Source: Albimonas pacifica
Lineage (GTDB): Bacteria > Pseudomonadota > Alphaproteobacteria > Rhodobacterales > Rhodobacteraceae
Assembly: GCF_900113695.1 (NCBI RefSeq)
Contig: NZ_FOQH01000011.1
Location: 1 to 64,000, forward strand
DNA length: 64,000 nucleotides
Direction: 5' to 3'
Both the position numbers and the translations under genes were made by a program. Positions 1 through 9,139 of the stretch are shown here, in pieces; within the stretch, counting starts at the first letter, position 1, and the number at the start of each line of letters is the position of its first letter. The notes under the pieces are model-generated. The model was not told where the DNA came from, searched no databases, and saw nothing but the letters and a program-made list of their open reading frames with translations.

Positions 1-1
1 C

Positions 2-268
2 TGGGCCGTCCCCGTCGTCGACGAGGCGGGCAGCGCCCTCGACATCAGCGCCGGCTCGCCCACCGCCTCGGCCGAGAAGGTCGGAGGCGTCGGCGGCCAG
101 TTGGTCAACGCCTCCGCCAGCCTCGGCGACAGCTACACGATCCATGCCGCCTTCGCCGCCGACGCGCTCTCCGTCGGACGCTGGAGGGTGCAGACCTGGC
201 TGGAGCTGGGCGGCGAGCCGCAGATGCTCGACCAGTTCGAGATCCGGGTTCAGGAGGCCAACGGCTGA
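2..268 (+). CDS. 3' end of an unidentified gene (partial)
   Basis: An open frame enters from the left edge and ends at TGA 266-268, giving 88 residues (starting WAVPVVDEAG, ending QVQEANG-like RVQEANG). The segment looks like an extracellular or structural beta-sandwich: alternating hydrophobic and polar residues, no Cys, a WRVQTWLELGG stretch and an IRV strand close to the C-terminus. Phage baseplate-type or Ig-like domains have this texture, but nothing is diagnostic and I do not assign a function. It is transcribed towards the urt operon, which is convergent with it. GC-ending codons support real coding. Confidence 0.55.
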   Translation, partial: WAVPVVDEAGSALDISAGSPTASAEKVGGVGGQLVNASASLGDSYTIHAAFAADALSVGRWRVQTWLELGGEPQMLDQFEIRVQEANG

Positions 269-702
269 GAGGGTTTCAAGGCCCGTTCAAGGGCCGGAAA
301 AGTGCTGACACTTTCCTTGCGCGCTTCGGCCAACAATTTTTGCGCGCTACACCGCGCTTGCGCGGGCTTGTCCTTGACCGGGGCGGGCGAGTCGCTCAGG
401 CATCTTCAGCGAGAGACGGATCCGGAGGACAGGCGCGGGCCCTGTTCTCTGGTGAGTCAGGAGCGTCCTGCGCGTCTCCCGCGCGCCGCCCGCCCCAAGG
501 CCCCCGTCCCCCACGCGCCCCCGCCCGCCCCGCGCCGCGGGCGAGCCCTTGCCCCCGGCGCGACGCCCGACGCGGCGCCCTCCTCGAACGAGCGACGGCG
601 CGCCCCTGCCGCAGGGCGCGCCGCCTGGCCTCCCGTCCGCGGCCGCTCCTGGCGCCCCGGACATCCCCGCGGGAGGCCCCCCCTCGGAGGGGTCCCGACG
701 GG
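269..702. other. convergent intergenic region, no gene seen
   Basis: This 434-base gap separates the stop of the left-edge gene from the stop of urtE. The frames crossing it are low-complexity Arg/Pro/Ala reading of GC-rich DNA and I reject them as genes. A small perfect inverted repeat lies at 299-314. The rest, especially 470-680, is extremely GC-rich with no recognisable RNA gene. Confidence 0.5.
299..314. repeat. inverted repeat after the left-edge gene
   Basis: aaagtg-ctga-cacttt is a perfect 6-bp inverted repeat with a 4-base loop, 31 bases after the stop at 268. It may be part of a weak terminator or an operator. No clear T-tract follows, so its role is uncertain. Confidence 0.3.
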
Positions 703-1398
703 TCACACCGTCAGGTGTCTGCGGACCTCCGGATCGTCCAGGCTCTCGGCGGGGCCGGAGTGCACGATCTCGCCGCGGTCCATGATGTAGATGTGGTCCG
801 CGAGCTCCCGGCAGAAATCGAGGTATTGCTCGATCAACAGGATGGTCAGGCCGTGCTCGTCGCGCAGGAACTGGATGGCGCGGCCGATGTCCTTGATGAT
901 CGAGGGCTGGATGCCCTCGGTCGGCTCGTCGAAGGCGATCAGCTTGGGGCGCATCACCAGGGCCCGGCCGATGGCGAGCTGCTGCTGCTGGCCGCCGGAG
1001 AGGTCGCCGCCGCGGCGATGCAGCATGGTCTTGAGGATCGGGAACAGCTCGAACACGTAGTCGGGGATGGTGCGGTCTTTCGACGGCAGGCCCGCGTAGC
1101 CGGTCTGCAGGTTCTCCTTCACCGTCAGCAACGGGAAGATCTCGCGGCCCTGGGGGACGAGGCCGATGCCGGCCCGCGCCCGGTCGTGGGACGAGCGCTT
1201 TCCCAGCGCCGTCCCCTCGAAGGTGATCGAGCCGCCCGAGGGCGGGTGCTGGCCCACGATCGAGCGGATCAGCGAGGTCTTGCCGACCCCGTTGCGGCCG
1301 AGCAGGCAGGTGATCTTGCCCTGCTCGACGGTGAGGTTCACGCCGCGAAGGGCCTGGGCCGCGCCGTAGTGGAGGGTGACGTTCTCGACGGTCAGCAT
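703..1398 (-). CDS. urtE: urea ABC transporter ATP-binding subunit UrtE
   Basis: One of two cytoplasmic ATPases that power urea import by the Urt branched-chain-amino-acid-type ABC transporter. The 231-residue protein has Walker A GRNGVGKTS (about 34-42), an LSGGQ signature (133-137), Walker B LIAFDEP (153-159) and a switch His region near LLIEQYLDF. The start MLTVENV was chosen because the longer frame has an Arg-rich N-terminus that is antisense to urtD. It follows urtD with a 1-base gap as the last gene of urtABCDE. UrtE-type ATPases are LivF-like, and the EQY motif in place of the usual EQN is typical of this family. Confidence 0.95.
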   Translation of the reverse strand: MLTVENVTLHYGAAQALRGVNLTVEQGKITCLLGRNGVGKTSLIRSIVGQHPPSGGSITFEGTALGKRSSHDRARAGIGLVPQGREIFPLLTVKENLQTGYAGLPSKDRTIPDYVFELFPILKTMLHRRGGDLSGGQQQQLAIGRALVMRPKLIAFDEPTEGIQPSIIKDIGRAIQFLRDEHGLTILLIEQYLDFCRELADHIYIMDRGEIVHSGPAESLDDPEVRRHLTV

Positions 1399-1399
1399 C

Positions 1400-2229
<830 letters not shown>

Positions 2230-2233
<4 letters not shown>

Positions 2234-3393
2234 TCCCCGGCGGTCGCGTCGGCGACGGGCTGGTCGGTTTCCTCGTCCTTGCCTTTCGGCGCCTTCGCGC
2301 GGCGGCCGAAGGCCTTGCGGATCAGGCCGGCGACGCCCTCGGGCAGGAACAGGGTGGTGAGGATGAAGAGGCCGCCCAGCGCGAAGAGCCAGTATTCGGG
2401 CAGGACGCCGGTGAACCAGGACTTGGCGGCGTTGACCAGGACCGCGCCGCCGATCGGGCCGACCAGGGTGCCGCGGCCGCCGACGGCGGTCCAGACCACC
2501 ATCTCGATGGAGTTGGCCGGGGCGAACTCGCCGGGGTTGATGATGCCGACCTGGGGGACGTAGAGGGCGCCGGCGATGCCGGCCATCACCGCCGAGACGA
2601 CCCAGGCGAACAGCTTGATGTTCTCGGGGCGGTAGCCGAGGAAGCGGGTGCGGGCCTCGGCGTCGCGGACGGCGCGCAGGATCTTGCCGTATTTCGAGCC
2701 GGTGATCGCGGCGGCGATCAGCAGGTTGAGCGCCAGGAAGAAGGCCGTGAGGAAGAACAGGGCGGAGCGGACCTGGCCCGATTGCAGGTCATAGCCGAGC
2801 ACGTCCTTGAAGTCGGTCAGGCCGTTGTTGCCGCCGAAGCCCATGTCGTTGCGGAAGAAGGCCAGCAGCAGGGCGTAGGTCATCGCCTGGGTGATGATCG
2901 AGAGATAGACGCCGGTCACGCGGCTGCGGAAGGCGAACCAGCCGAAGATGAAGGCCAGCAGGCCCGGGACCAGCATCACCATCAGGCAGGCGAAGAGGAA
3001 GCTGTCGAAGCCGTACCAGAACCACGGCAGCTCCTTCCAGTTCAGGAACACCATGAAGTCGGGCAGGATCGGGTCGCCGTAGACGCCCCGGGTCCCGATC
3101 TCGCGCATCAGGTGCATGCCCATGGCGTAGCCGCCCAGCGCGAAGAAGGCCCCGTGGCCAAGCGAGAGGATCCCGCAGTAGCCCCACACCAGGTCCAGCG
3201 CCAAGGCGGCCATGCCGTAGCAGAGGTACTTGCCGTAGAGGGGGACCAGGTGGTCGGCGACATGGAACGGCGAGGAGGGCGGCACCGCCAGGTTCAGCAC
3301 CGGCACCAGCACGCCGATGCCGAGGATCACCAGCATCGAGATGAGGATCACGGGGGACTTCAGACCCCCGGCGAGGAAACGTCCGAGGATCAT
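2230..3393 (-). CDS. urtC: urea ABC transporter permease UrtC
   Basis: LivM-like inner-membrane permease of the urea importer, 387 residues. The N-terminal hydrophobic segment begins near residue 15, followed by several more membrane spans. The conserved LDLVWGYCGILSLGHGAFF stretch (about 65-83) and the C-terminal VVWTAVGGRGTLVGPIGG motif are hallmarks of the family. The C-terminus is a charged Lys/Glu/Asp tail in the cytoplasm. It overlaps urtB upstream and urtD downstream by four bases each, so urtBCD should be translated as a coupled set. Confidence 0.95.
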
Positions 3394-4991
3394 TCGACCG
3401 CCCTTCCCTTCAGCGCGAACAGGCCGCGCGGCCGGCGCTGGATGAAGAGGATGATGAAGACGAGGATCAGGATTTTTCCCAATACCGCGCCCGCATAGGG
3501 TTCAAGGAACTTGTTGGCGACGCCCAGCGTCAGGCCGCCCACCAGCGTCCCCCACAGGTTTCCGACGCCGCCGAACACCACGACCATGAAGCTGTCGATG
3601 ATGTAGCCGCGCCCGAGGTTGGGGGAGACGTTGTCGATCTGGCTCAGCGCCACCCCGGCGATGCCCGCGATGCCCGAGCCGAGCGCGAAGGTCAGCGCGT
3701 CCACCCAGGGCGTGCGGATGCCCATGGCGGAGGCCATGCGCCGGTTCTGGGTGACGGCGCGCATCTGCAGGCCCAGCGAGGAGCGGTTGATCGCGAACAG
3801 CAGCGCCACGAACACGAACAGCGCGAAGCACACGATCCACAGGCGCGACCAGGTGATCGACATCTCGCCCAGCTCGAAGGCGCCCGACATCCACGAGGGG
3901 TTGCCGACCTCGCGGTTGTTGGGGCCGAAGATCGTGCGCACCGCCTGCTGGAGGATCAGGCTGACGCCCCAGGTGGCCAGCAGCGTCTCCAGCGGGCGGC
4001 CGTAGAGGTGGCGGATGATGCCCCGCTCCATGATCAGGCCCACGAAGCCCGCGACCAGGAAGGCCAGCGGCAGGGCGATCAGGAGCGACCAGTCGAAGAG
4101 CCAGGGGAAGCTGTTCCGGATCGTCTCCTGCACCACGAAGGTGGTGTAGGCGCCCAGCATCACCATCTCGCCATGGGCCATGTTGATCACGCCCATCACG
4201 CCGAAGGTGATGGCGAGGCCGATGGCCGCCAGGAACAGGACCGAGCCCAGCGAGATGCCGTACCAGATGTTCTGGCCCGCCTGCCACATGGCGAGCCTGG
4301 TCTCGATCGCCTCGATGCCCTCGTCCGCGGCGTCGGCCATCTCGCCGGTCGCCTGGTTGCGGTAGCCCAGCAGCACGCCCAGCGCCGCCTGGTCGCCGCG
4401 CTGGGAGATGACCTCGATCGAGGCGCGGATGATCTCGGGATCGTCGGAGGAGGCGAGCTGGATCGCGGCGACGGCCTGCTCCAGCCGCCGGCGCACGTCG
4501 GGGTCCTGCTCGGCCGCGAGCGCGGCCTGGACGGGCTCGAGCTGCTCGGGGTCGGCGGCGGCGAAGATGGTGTCGGCGGCGGACATGCGCACGACCGGGT
4601 CGGCGGCGCGCAGGGTCAGCGCCGAGATCGTCTCGTCGATCATCGAGCGGATCGAGTTCTTGATCCGGATGCGCTCGAGGCGCGGGCCCTTCTCGGCGAC
4701 CGTCTCGCCGGTGACCGGGTCGAGCAGCGCGTCGGCGCCCTCGATCACCACCGCCCCGTCGGGCGTGACCTTCAGCTCGTTCTCGCCCAGCGCCCTCAGC
4801 GCCCGGACGGCGAGCGGATCGCCGATCGCGCCCAGCTCCTGGATCGTCGCCTCGACGCCGGAGAAGCCGTCGGCGGTCGCGAATTTCTGAATGGCGGCGG
4901 AGACCTGCGCCTCGTCGGCGGAGGCGCGCTCGGCCGCCAGCGCGCCGAGCGCAAGCGTGACGGCGAGAGCGAGAATGCGAAGCAGCGGCAT
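3390..4991 (-). CDS. urtB: urea ABC transporter permease UrtB
   Basis: LivH-like permease of the urea importer, 533 residues. The start MPLLRILALAVTLALGALA gives a cleavable-looking signal segment; earlier in-frame codons would add only Pro/Arg-rich sequence. Residues about 25-235 form the soluble N-terminal extension typical of proteobacterial UrtB. It contains repeated helical segments with AAD..VRM and DPDVRRRLEQ motifs that look HEAT-like. The membrane domain follows, with MGVINMAHGEMVMLGAY (about 294-310) and VVVFGGVGNLWGTLVGG near the end. It is preceded by a 122-base gap with a UUCG-capped hairpin after urtA. Confidence 0.95.
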   Translation of the reverse strand: MPLLRILALAVTLALGALAAERASADEAQVSAAIQKFATADGFSGVEATIQELGAIGDPLAVRALRALGENELKVTPDGAVVIEGADALLDPVTGETVAEKGPRLERIRIKNSIRSMIDETISALTLRAADPVVRMSAADTIFAAADPEQLEPVQAALAAEQDPDVRRRLEQAVAAIQLASSDDPEIIRASIEVISQRGDQAALGVLLGYRNQATGEMADAADEGIEAIETRLAMWQAGQNIWYGISLGSVLFLAAIGLAITFGVMGVINMAHGEMVMLGAYTTFVVQETIRNSFPWLFDWSLLIALPLAFLVAGFVGLIMERGIIRHLYGRPLETLLATWGVSLILQQAVRTIFGPNNREVGNPSWMSGAFELGEMSITWSRLWIVCFALFVFVALLFAINRSSLGLQMRAVTQNRRMASAMGIRTPWVDALTFALGSGIAGIAGVALSQIDNVSPNLGRGYIIDSFMVVVFGGVGNLWGTLVGGLTLGVANKFLEPYAGAVLGKILILVFIILFIQRRPRGLFALKGRAVE

Positions 4992-5059
4992 GGGGTGCGG
5001 CCCTGGATCAATCGGCCCCCGGGGGACGGCGCGGGGATGACGCGCCGGGGGCGGGCGGA

Positions 5060-5083
5060 GAGGGCGGGCCGAAGCCCGCCCTC
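5060..5083 (-). repeat. UUCG-capped hairpin between urtA and urtB
   Basis: On the transcribed (minus) strand this reads gagggcgggc-ttcg-gcccgccctc: a perfect 10-bp stem closed by a C(UUCG)G tetraloop, 31 bases after the urtA stop. No U-tract follows, so termination is unlikely. Such hairpins after binding-protein genes are known to block 3' exonucleases and keep the upstream cistron abundant, and that is my inference here. Confidence 0.7.
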
Positions 5084-5113
5084 CCACTGCTCGACGGGTT
5101 CAGGCGAGGGCGC

Positions 5114-6406
5114 TCACGAGCCCTTGCCGCCGCACTTGCCGGTGGCGACGTTGAAGTTCCCGCACTCCATGGGCTTGCGCCAGTCGGAGATCAGGTCCTT
5201 GGAGTCGGGCAGGAAGTCCGACCAGGCGTCGCCGGGAACCAGGCCCGGGGTCTCGTAGACGATCGAGAACTGACCGTCGTCCATGATCTCGCCGATCAGG
5301 ACGGGCTTGGTGATGTGGTGGTTGGGCATCATCGCCGAGTAGCCGCCCGAGAGGTTGGGGACGGTCACGCCGATCAGGCTGTCGATCACCGCGTCGGCGT
5401 CGGTGGTGCCGGCCGCCTCGACGGCCTTCAGCCACATGTTGAAGCCGATGTAGTGGGCCTCCATCGGGTCGTTGGTCACGCGCTCGGCGCCGGCGAAGGT
5501 CTTCCAGGCCTCGATGAACTCGGCGTTGACGTCGGCCTCGACGGACTGGAAGTAGTTCCAGGCGGCCAGGTGGCCCTCCAGCGGCGCGGTGTCGAGACCG
5601 GCCAGCTCCTCCTCGCCCACCGAGAAGGCGACGACGGGGATGTCGGTGGCCGCGACGCCCTGGTTGCCGAGCTCCTTGTAGAACGGCACGTTGGCGTCGC
5701 CGTTGATGGTCGAGACCACCGCGGTCTTCTTGCCGGCCGAGCCGAAGGCCTTGATGTCGGACACGATCGTCTGCCAGTCGGCGTGGCCGAAGGGCGTGTA
5801 GTTGATCATGATGTCCTCGGGCGCCACGCCCTTGGCCTGCAGGTAGGCCTCGAGGATCTTGTTGGTCGTGCGCGGGTAGACGTAGTCGGTGCCGGCCAGC
5901 ACCCAGCGCTCGACGCCTTCCTCGTTCATCAGGTAGTCGACGGCGGGGATCGCCTGCTGGTTCGGGGCGGCGCCGGTGTAGAAGACGTTGCGCTGGCTCT
6001 CCTCGCCCTCGTACTGGACGGGGTAGAAGAGGATCGAGTTCAGCTCCTCGAACACCGGCAGCACGGACTTGCGCGACACCGAGGTCCAGCAGCCGAAGAC
6101 CACGTCGACGCCGTTGCCCGAGATCAGCTCGCGCGCCTTCTCGGCGAACAGCGGCCAGTCGGAGGCGGGGTCGACCACGACGGCCTCGAGCTGCTTGCCC
6201 AGCAGGCCGCCCTTCTTGTTCTGCTCCTCGATGAGCATCAGCATGACGTCTTTGAGCGTCGTCTCCGAGATCGCCATCGTGCCGGACAGCGAATGCAGGA
6301 TGCCGACCTTGATGGTCTCCTGCGCCTGGGCCGAGAGGGCCAGGGTCAGGGTGGACAGGGCCGTGGCCGCGGCGAGCGCGGTCTTGCGGACGGAAATCAT
6401 TGGCAT
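5114..6406 (-). CDS. urtA: urea ABC transporter substrate-binding protein UrtA
   Basis: Periplasmic urea receptor, 430 residues. The signal peptide has a basic start (MPMISVRKTALAAATALS) and an ALSAQAQ cleavage region at about 25-31. The mature protein opens with ETIKVGILHSLSGTMAISE, the classical type I periplasmic-binding fold signature of the Leu/Ile/Val/amide family. FGCWTSVSRKSVLPVFE and FYPVQYEGEESQRNVFYTG are strongly conserved in UrtA and its amide-binding relatives FmdD/AmiC. As the first gene of the operon it sits 50 bases downstream of a sigma-54 promoter, which fits nitrogen-limitation control. Confidence 0.96.
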   Translation of the reverse strand: MPMISVRKTALAAATALSTLTLALSAQAQETIKVGILHSLSGTMAISETTLKDVMLMLIEEQNKKGGLLGKQLEAVVVDPASDWPLFAEKARELISGNGVDVVFGCWTSVSRKSVLPVFEELNSILFYPVQYEGEESQRNVFYTGAAPNQQAIPAVDYLMNEEGVERWVLAGTDYVYPRTTNKILEAYLQAKGVAPEDIMINYTPFGHADWQTIVSDIKAFGSAGKKTAVVSTINGDANVPFYKELGNQGVAATDIPVVAFSVGEEELAGLDTAPLEGHLAAWNYFQSVEADVNAEFIEAWKTFAGAERVTNDPMEAHYIGFNMWLKAVEAAGTTDADAVIDSLIGVTVPNLSGGYSAMMPNHHITKPVLIGEIMDDGQFSIVYETPGLVPGDAWSDFLPDSKDLISDWRKPMECGNFNVATGKCGGKGS

Positions 6407-6456
6407 CTCCCTCTGGTGGTCCCCGGATTGGGTTGCGTAGGCGCCGCCGCACCTGT

Positions 6457-6473
6457 TGCAAGCGCCGGGCCAA
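6457..6473 (-). promoter_or_regulatory. sigma-54 (RpoN) promoter of urtABCDE
   Basis: The minus strand reads ttggcccggcgcttgca. It matches the RpoN consensus TTGGCACG-N4-TTGCW at every position but one, with the invariant GG and GC exactly 10 bases apart. Transcription would begin about 40 bases upstream of the urtA start. An imperfect TGC-N11-GCA element at 596-612 of the 6-kb block (6596-6612) lies at enhancer distance and could be a degenerate NtrC site. That part is weak. Confidence 0.85.
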
Positions 6474-6764
6474 GTCGCGCCGGACCCGTCGGTTCATGGC
6501 GATTTCGCGACATCCACGCGGCAGGGGTTGGGCCCGCGCGGGCGGCGGCGCCGCCAGGCGGGATGACGCTTCGACGACGACGGATTAGCTGAGGTTGCGC
6601 AAAGGTTAGGCACTGTTCAGATTTCCGGCAGGTCAGCCGCCCATCGTATCGGCGCCGGGCGGGCCGGCGCCCTCCATCGCGATACGACGCAGGGTCGGCG
6701 CGCCCTCTTGCGCCGCGCGTGTTGCGGCGCAACACTCGGCCCGAAACGAAGGGGACCCCGCACC
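6474..6764. promoter_or_regulatory. divergent urtA/nasT control region
   Basis: About 290 bases lie between the urtA promoter and the nasT start. No coding frame is convincing. The region holds the candidate NtrC half-sites at 6596-6612 and a perfect palindrome at 6719-6735, so the urea and nitrate loci probably share a nitrogen-responsive regulatory region. Confidence 0.5.
6719..6735. promoter_or_regulatory. palindrome upstream of nasT
   Basis: gtgttgc-ggc-gcaacac is a perfect 7-bp inverted repeat with a 3-base spacer, ending 29 bases before the nasT start. The position suits an operator or the start of a short 5' leader hairpin. The binding protein is unknown. Confidence 0.4.
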
Positions 6765-7349
6765 TTGGCCAAGACGCTGAAGATCGCCGTGGTGGAGCGC
6801 GACCGCGACCGCGCCGTGATGATCGTCGACGGGCTGCGCGACGCCGGCGACCACGAGGTGATCGTGATCGGGGACGAGACGGGCCTCTCGCGCCGCCTGT
6901 CGGAGATCAATCCCGACGTGGTGCTGATCGACCTCGAGAACCCGTCCCGCGACGTGCTGGAAGAACTGGCGCTGGCCTCCGGGCCGATGGAGCGGCCGGT
7001 GGCGATGTTCGTGGATCGCTCCGACCTGGCGCTGACCCAGGCGGCGATCGAGGCGGGCGTCAGCGCCTACATCGTCGACGGGCTCCAGAAACAGCGCATC
7101 AAACCGATCATTGACGCCGCGGTGGCGCGGTTTCAGATGTTCGCACGCGTTCGATCGGAGCTCGCCGCCACCAAGGCCGCGCTGGCCGAGCGCAAGACGC
7201 TCGATCGCGCCAAGGGCATCCTGATGAAGTCCCGCGGCATCTCGGAGGACGAGGCCTACGCGCTGATCCGGCGCGCGGCGATGGACCAGGGACGGAAGGT
7301 GGCGGAAGTGGCGCAGGCCCTGATCACGGCGGCGGAGCTGCTGAAATGA
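6765..7349 (+). CDS. nasT: ANTAR-domain antiterminator NasT
   Basis: RNA-binding response-regulator-like protein of 194 residues that promotes readthrough of leader terminators in nitrate assimilation operons. Residues about 4-115 form a receiver-like domain (KIAVVERDRDRA, then VVLIDLENPSRD with an Asp at the phospho-site position). Residues about 130-190 form the ANTAR domain, with the signature LDRAKGILMKSRGISEDEAY. I chose TTG 6765 because LAKTLKIAVVE matches the family N-terminus and an aagggga ribosome site precedes it. The upstream ATG at 6708 adds unrelated residues. It overlaps nasS by four bases, as expected for a protein held inactive by NasS without nitrate. Confidence 0.9.
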   Translation: MAKTLKIAVVERDRDRAVMIVDGLRDAGDHEVIVIGDETGLSRRLSEINPDVVLIDLENPSRDVLEELALASGPMERPVAMFVDRSDLALTQAAIEAGVSAYIVDGLQKQRIKPIIDAAVARFQMFARVRSELAATKAALAERKTLDRAKGILMKSRGISEDEAYALIRRAAMDQGRKVAEVAQALITAAELLK

Positions 7350-8524
7350 ACCGCGACGCCATCGAGGTAGGGTTCATCCCGCTCGTCGACTGCGCGCCGC
7401 TGGTCGTCGCCAAGGAGATCGGTTTCGCCGAGGAGGAGGGGCTGGACCTGTCCCTGCGCAAGGCGCCGAGCTGGTCGAGCCTGCGCGACCGCCTGGCGCT
7501 GGGGGCGCTCGACGCGGCCCACATGCTGGCGCCGATGCCGGTGGCGATGAGCCTCGGGCTCGGCGGCATCCCCGCGCCGCTGGACGCGCTGGCGATGATT
7601 TCGGTCAACGGCGACGTGATCGGCGTCTCCACCGCGCTCGCCGCGCGGATGAACGCGCTGGGCGAGCGGCCGGGCTTCATGGACGCGCAGGCCGTGGGCC
7701 GGCGCCTGATCGAGGCCGCCGAGGGCCGCCTGCGCCTGGGCGTGCCGTTCCCGTTCTCGATGCACGCGGAGCTGCTCTACTACTGGCTCGACGCGCTGGG
7801 GCTGCGCTCGCCCCAGGAGCTCGACGTGCGCACCGTGCCGCCCCCGCAGATGGCCGAGGCGATGGCCGCGGGCGAGATCGACGCCTTCTGCGTGGGCGAG
7901 CCCTGGGGCTCGGTCGCGGTCGAGACCGGGGTCGCCGAGATCATCCTGCCCGGCTGCGCGATCTGGCGCTTCGCGCCGGAGAAGGTGCTCGCCGTGCGCC
8001 GCGGCTGGGCGGAGGAGCAGCCGGCGCGGGCCGAGCAGCTGATGCGCGCGGTCTGGCGGGCGGGCAAGTGGCTGTCGGATCCCGCGCACCGGCTGGCCGC
8101 GTCGGAGCTGCTGGCCCGGCCCGACTACGTCGACGTCCCCTCAGAGATCATCGAGCGGGCGCTGAACGGGCGCCTGGTGATCGCGGCCACGGGCGAGGAG
8201 CGGCGCGCCCCGCGCTTCGTCGAGTTCTTCGACGCCGCCGCCACCTTTCCCTGGCGCAGCCAGGCGGTGTGGATGGCGACGCGGCTGGCGGAGCGCAACG
8301 GGCTCGACCGGGCGGAGGCCGCGAAGGCCGCGCGGGCCTGCTTCCGCACCGACCTCTACCGGCGCAACCTCGGGCCCGCGGGCGCCGACCTGCCCGGCGC
8401 GTCGGAGAAGCTGGAGGGCGCGCTCGACCAGCCGACCGCCGTGGCCTCGGCCGCGGGGCGGATGATCCTGGGGCCGGACCTGTTCTTCGACGGCCGGGTC
8501 TTCGATCCCTCGGAAGCTGCGTGA
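7346..8524 (+). CDS. nasS: nitrate sensor NasS (NrtA-like, cytoplasmic)
   Basis: A 392-residue relative of the NrtA/CmpA nitrate-binding proteins without a signal peptide: the start MNRDAIEVGFIPLVDCAPLVV goes directly into the binding fold. It resembles the downstream NrtA over its length (PFPFSMHAELLYYWL, VPPPQMAEAMAAGEIDAFCVGEPWG and FAPEKVLAVRR correspond to NrtA motifs). A cytoplasmic binding protein next to nasT is the NasS arrangement. NasS sequesters NasT until nitrate or nitrite binds. The stop overlaps the start of the small downstream gene (GTGA). Confidence 0.9.
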   Translation: MNRDAIEVGFIPLVDCAPLVVAKEIGFAEEEGLDLSLRKAPSWSSLRDRLALGALDAAHMLAPMPVAMSLGLGGIPAPLDALAMISVNGDVIGVSTALAARMNALGERPGFMDAQAVGRRLIEAAEGRLRLGVPFPFSMHAELLYYWLDALGLRSPQELDVRTVPPPQMAEAMAAGEIDAFCVGEPWGSVAVETGVAEIILPGCAIWRFAPEKVLAVRRGWAEEQPARAEQLMRAVWRAGKWLSDPAHRLAASELLARPDYVDVPSEIIERALNGRLVIAATGEERRAPRFVEFFDAAATFPWRSQAVWMATRLAERNGLDRAEAAKAARACFRTDLYRRNLGPAGADLPGASEKLEGALDQPTAVASAAGRMILGPDLFFDGRVFDPSEAA

Positions 8525-8862
8525 AGCGCGCGCGCGTGGTCGCGGCCTACGCCGCCGCCTATCCCGATCCGATCCGCCTGCGGGCCGGCGAGGCGATGGT
8601 CCTGACCGGGGCCGAGGACCTGTGGGACGGCTGGCGCTGGCTGTGGGCGCGGGCCCCCGACGGGCGCGAGGGCTGGGTCCCCGACGACCTGCCCCGCCCC
8701 GGCCCCGTCGCCGCGCGCGACTACGACGCCCGCGAGCTGAGCTGCGAGGCCGGAGAGGTCCTGCCGGTCGAGGAGCTGCGCCACGGCTGGGCCCGCCTGC
8801 GCCGGGGCGAGGCGACGGGCTGGGTCCCCCTGCGCTGCCTGGAGGCGGCGGACCCGGACTGA
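8521..8862 (+). CDS. small tandem SH3-like protein coupled to nasS
   Basis: A 113-residue protein starting at GTG 8521, overlapping the nasS stop by four bases. It appears to contain two bacterial SH3-like modules: residues about 10-56 ([35 protein letters not shown]) and 60-110 ([35 protein letters not shown]). Each ends in the GWVP motif typical of SH3 type 3 folds. There is no signal peptide. Its role in nitrate control is unknown. Co-translation with nasS suggests it acts with NasS/NasT, but a general ligand- or peptide-binding role is as likely. Confidence 0.75.
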   Translation: MKRARVVAAYAAAYPDPIRLRAGEAMVLTGAEDLWDGWRWLWARAPDGREGWVPDDLPRPGPVAARDYDARELSCEAGEVLPVEELRHGWARLRRGEATGWVPLRCLEAADPD

Positions 8863-8962
8863 GTGCCGGATTTCTGGGCGCCCGCTGATCCATGCCTCCT
8901 GTTTCATCCATGGAACCGCTTTTCGGCTTGCGCGACGCCTCGGATTCGCGCTAGATGGATCC

Positions 8963-9139
8963 CAGCGCAGGGCAATGGAGTCCGGCGCGCCACTCACCCA
9001 AAGCACGGGTAACGCGGGCAAGGCTGCTCGATCGTCTCGGACCTCTCTTCCGGTCCCGGGAACAGATCGTGCGGCCTTTTTTCGTTTTTCACCCCTGCCG
9101 ACCGGCGACGGCGCGCAGGGGACGGACTGGAGACAGACC
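8963..9139 (+). ncRNA. nas operon leader with NasT (ANTAR) antitermination element
   Basis: Untranslated leader before nrtA. It holds two small hairpins and an intrinsic terminator in the order expected for ANTAR-controlled RNAs. P1 is accc-(aaagcac)-gggt at 8996-9010. P2 is cgggc-(aaggct)-gctcg at 9015-9030, a 5-bp stem with one G-U and a six-base loop having A at position 1 and G at position 4, the residues ANTAR proteins recognise. P2 shares bases with the 5' arm of the terminator at 9022-9076, so the two structures exclude each other. A weak promoter (TTGCGC at 8928, TAGATG at 8952) may start it; the 5' end is approximate. Confidence 0.8.
9022..9089 (+). terminator. leader terminator of the nitrate operon
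   Basis: The outer stem ggctgctcgatc (9022-9033) pairs with gatcgtgcggcc (9065-9076) with one mismatch and one G-U. An inner stem tctcggacc / ggtcccggga continues it. Directly after the stem comes tttttt-cg-ttttt (9077-9089). It has the structure of a strong Rho-independent terminator inside the leader, about 50 bases before nrtA, and P2 of the ANTAR element overlaps its 5' arm. Confidence 0.85.

Noticed and set aside
302-790. Long plus-strand frames across 302-790 and 340-1425
   Set aside because: They are Arg/Pro/Ala-rich, partly antisense to urtE, and show no protein-like pattern; they result from the GC-rich code.
8975-9139. Extended N-terminus of NrtA from an ATG at 8975
   Set aside because: It would translate through the ANTAR hairpins and terminator; the ATG at 9140 begins a proper signal peptide.
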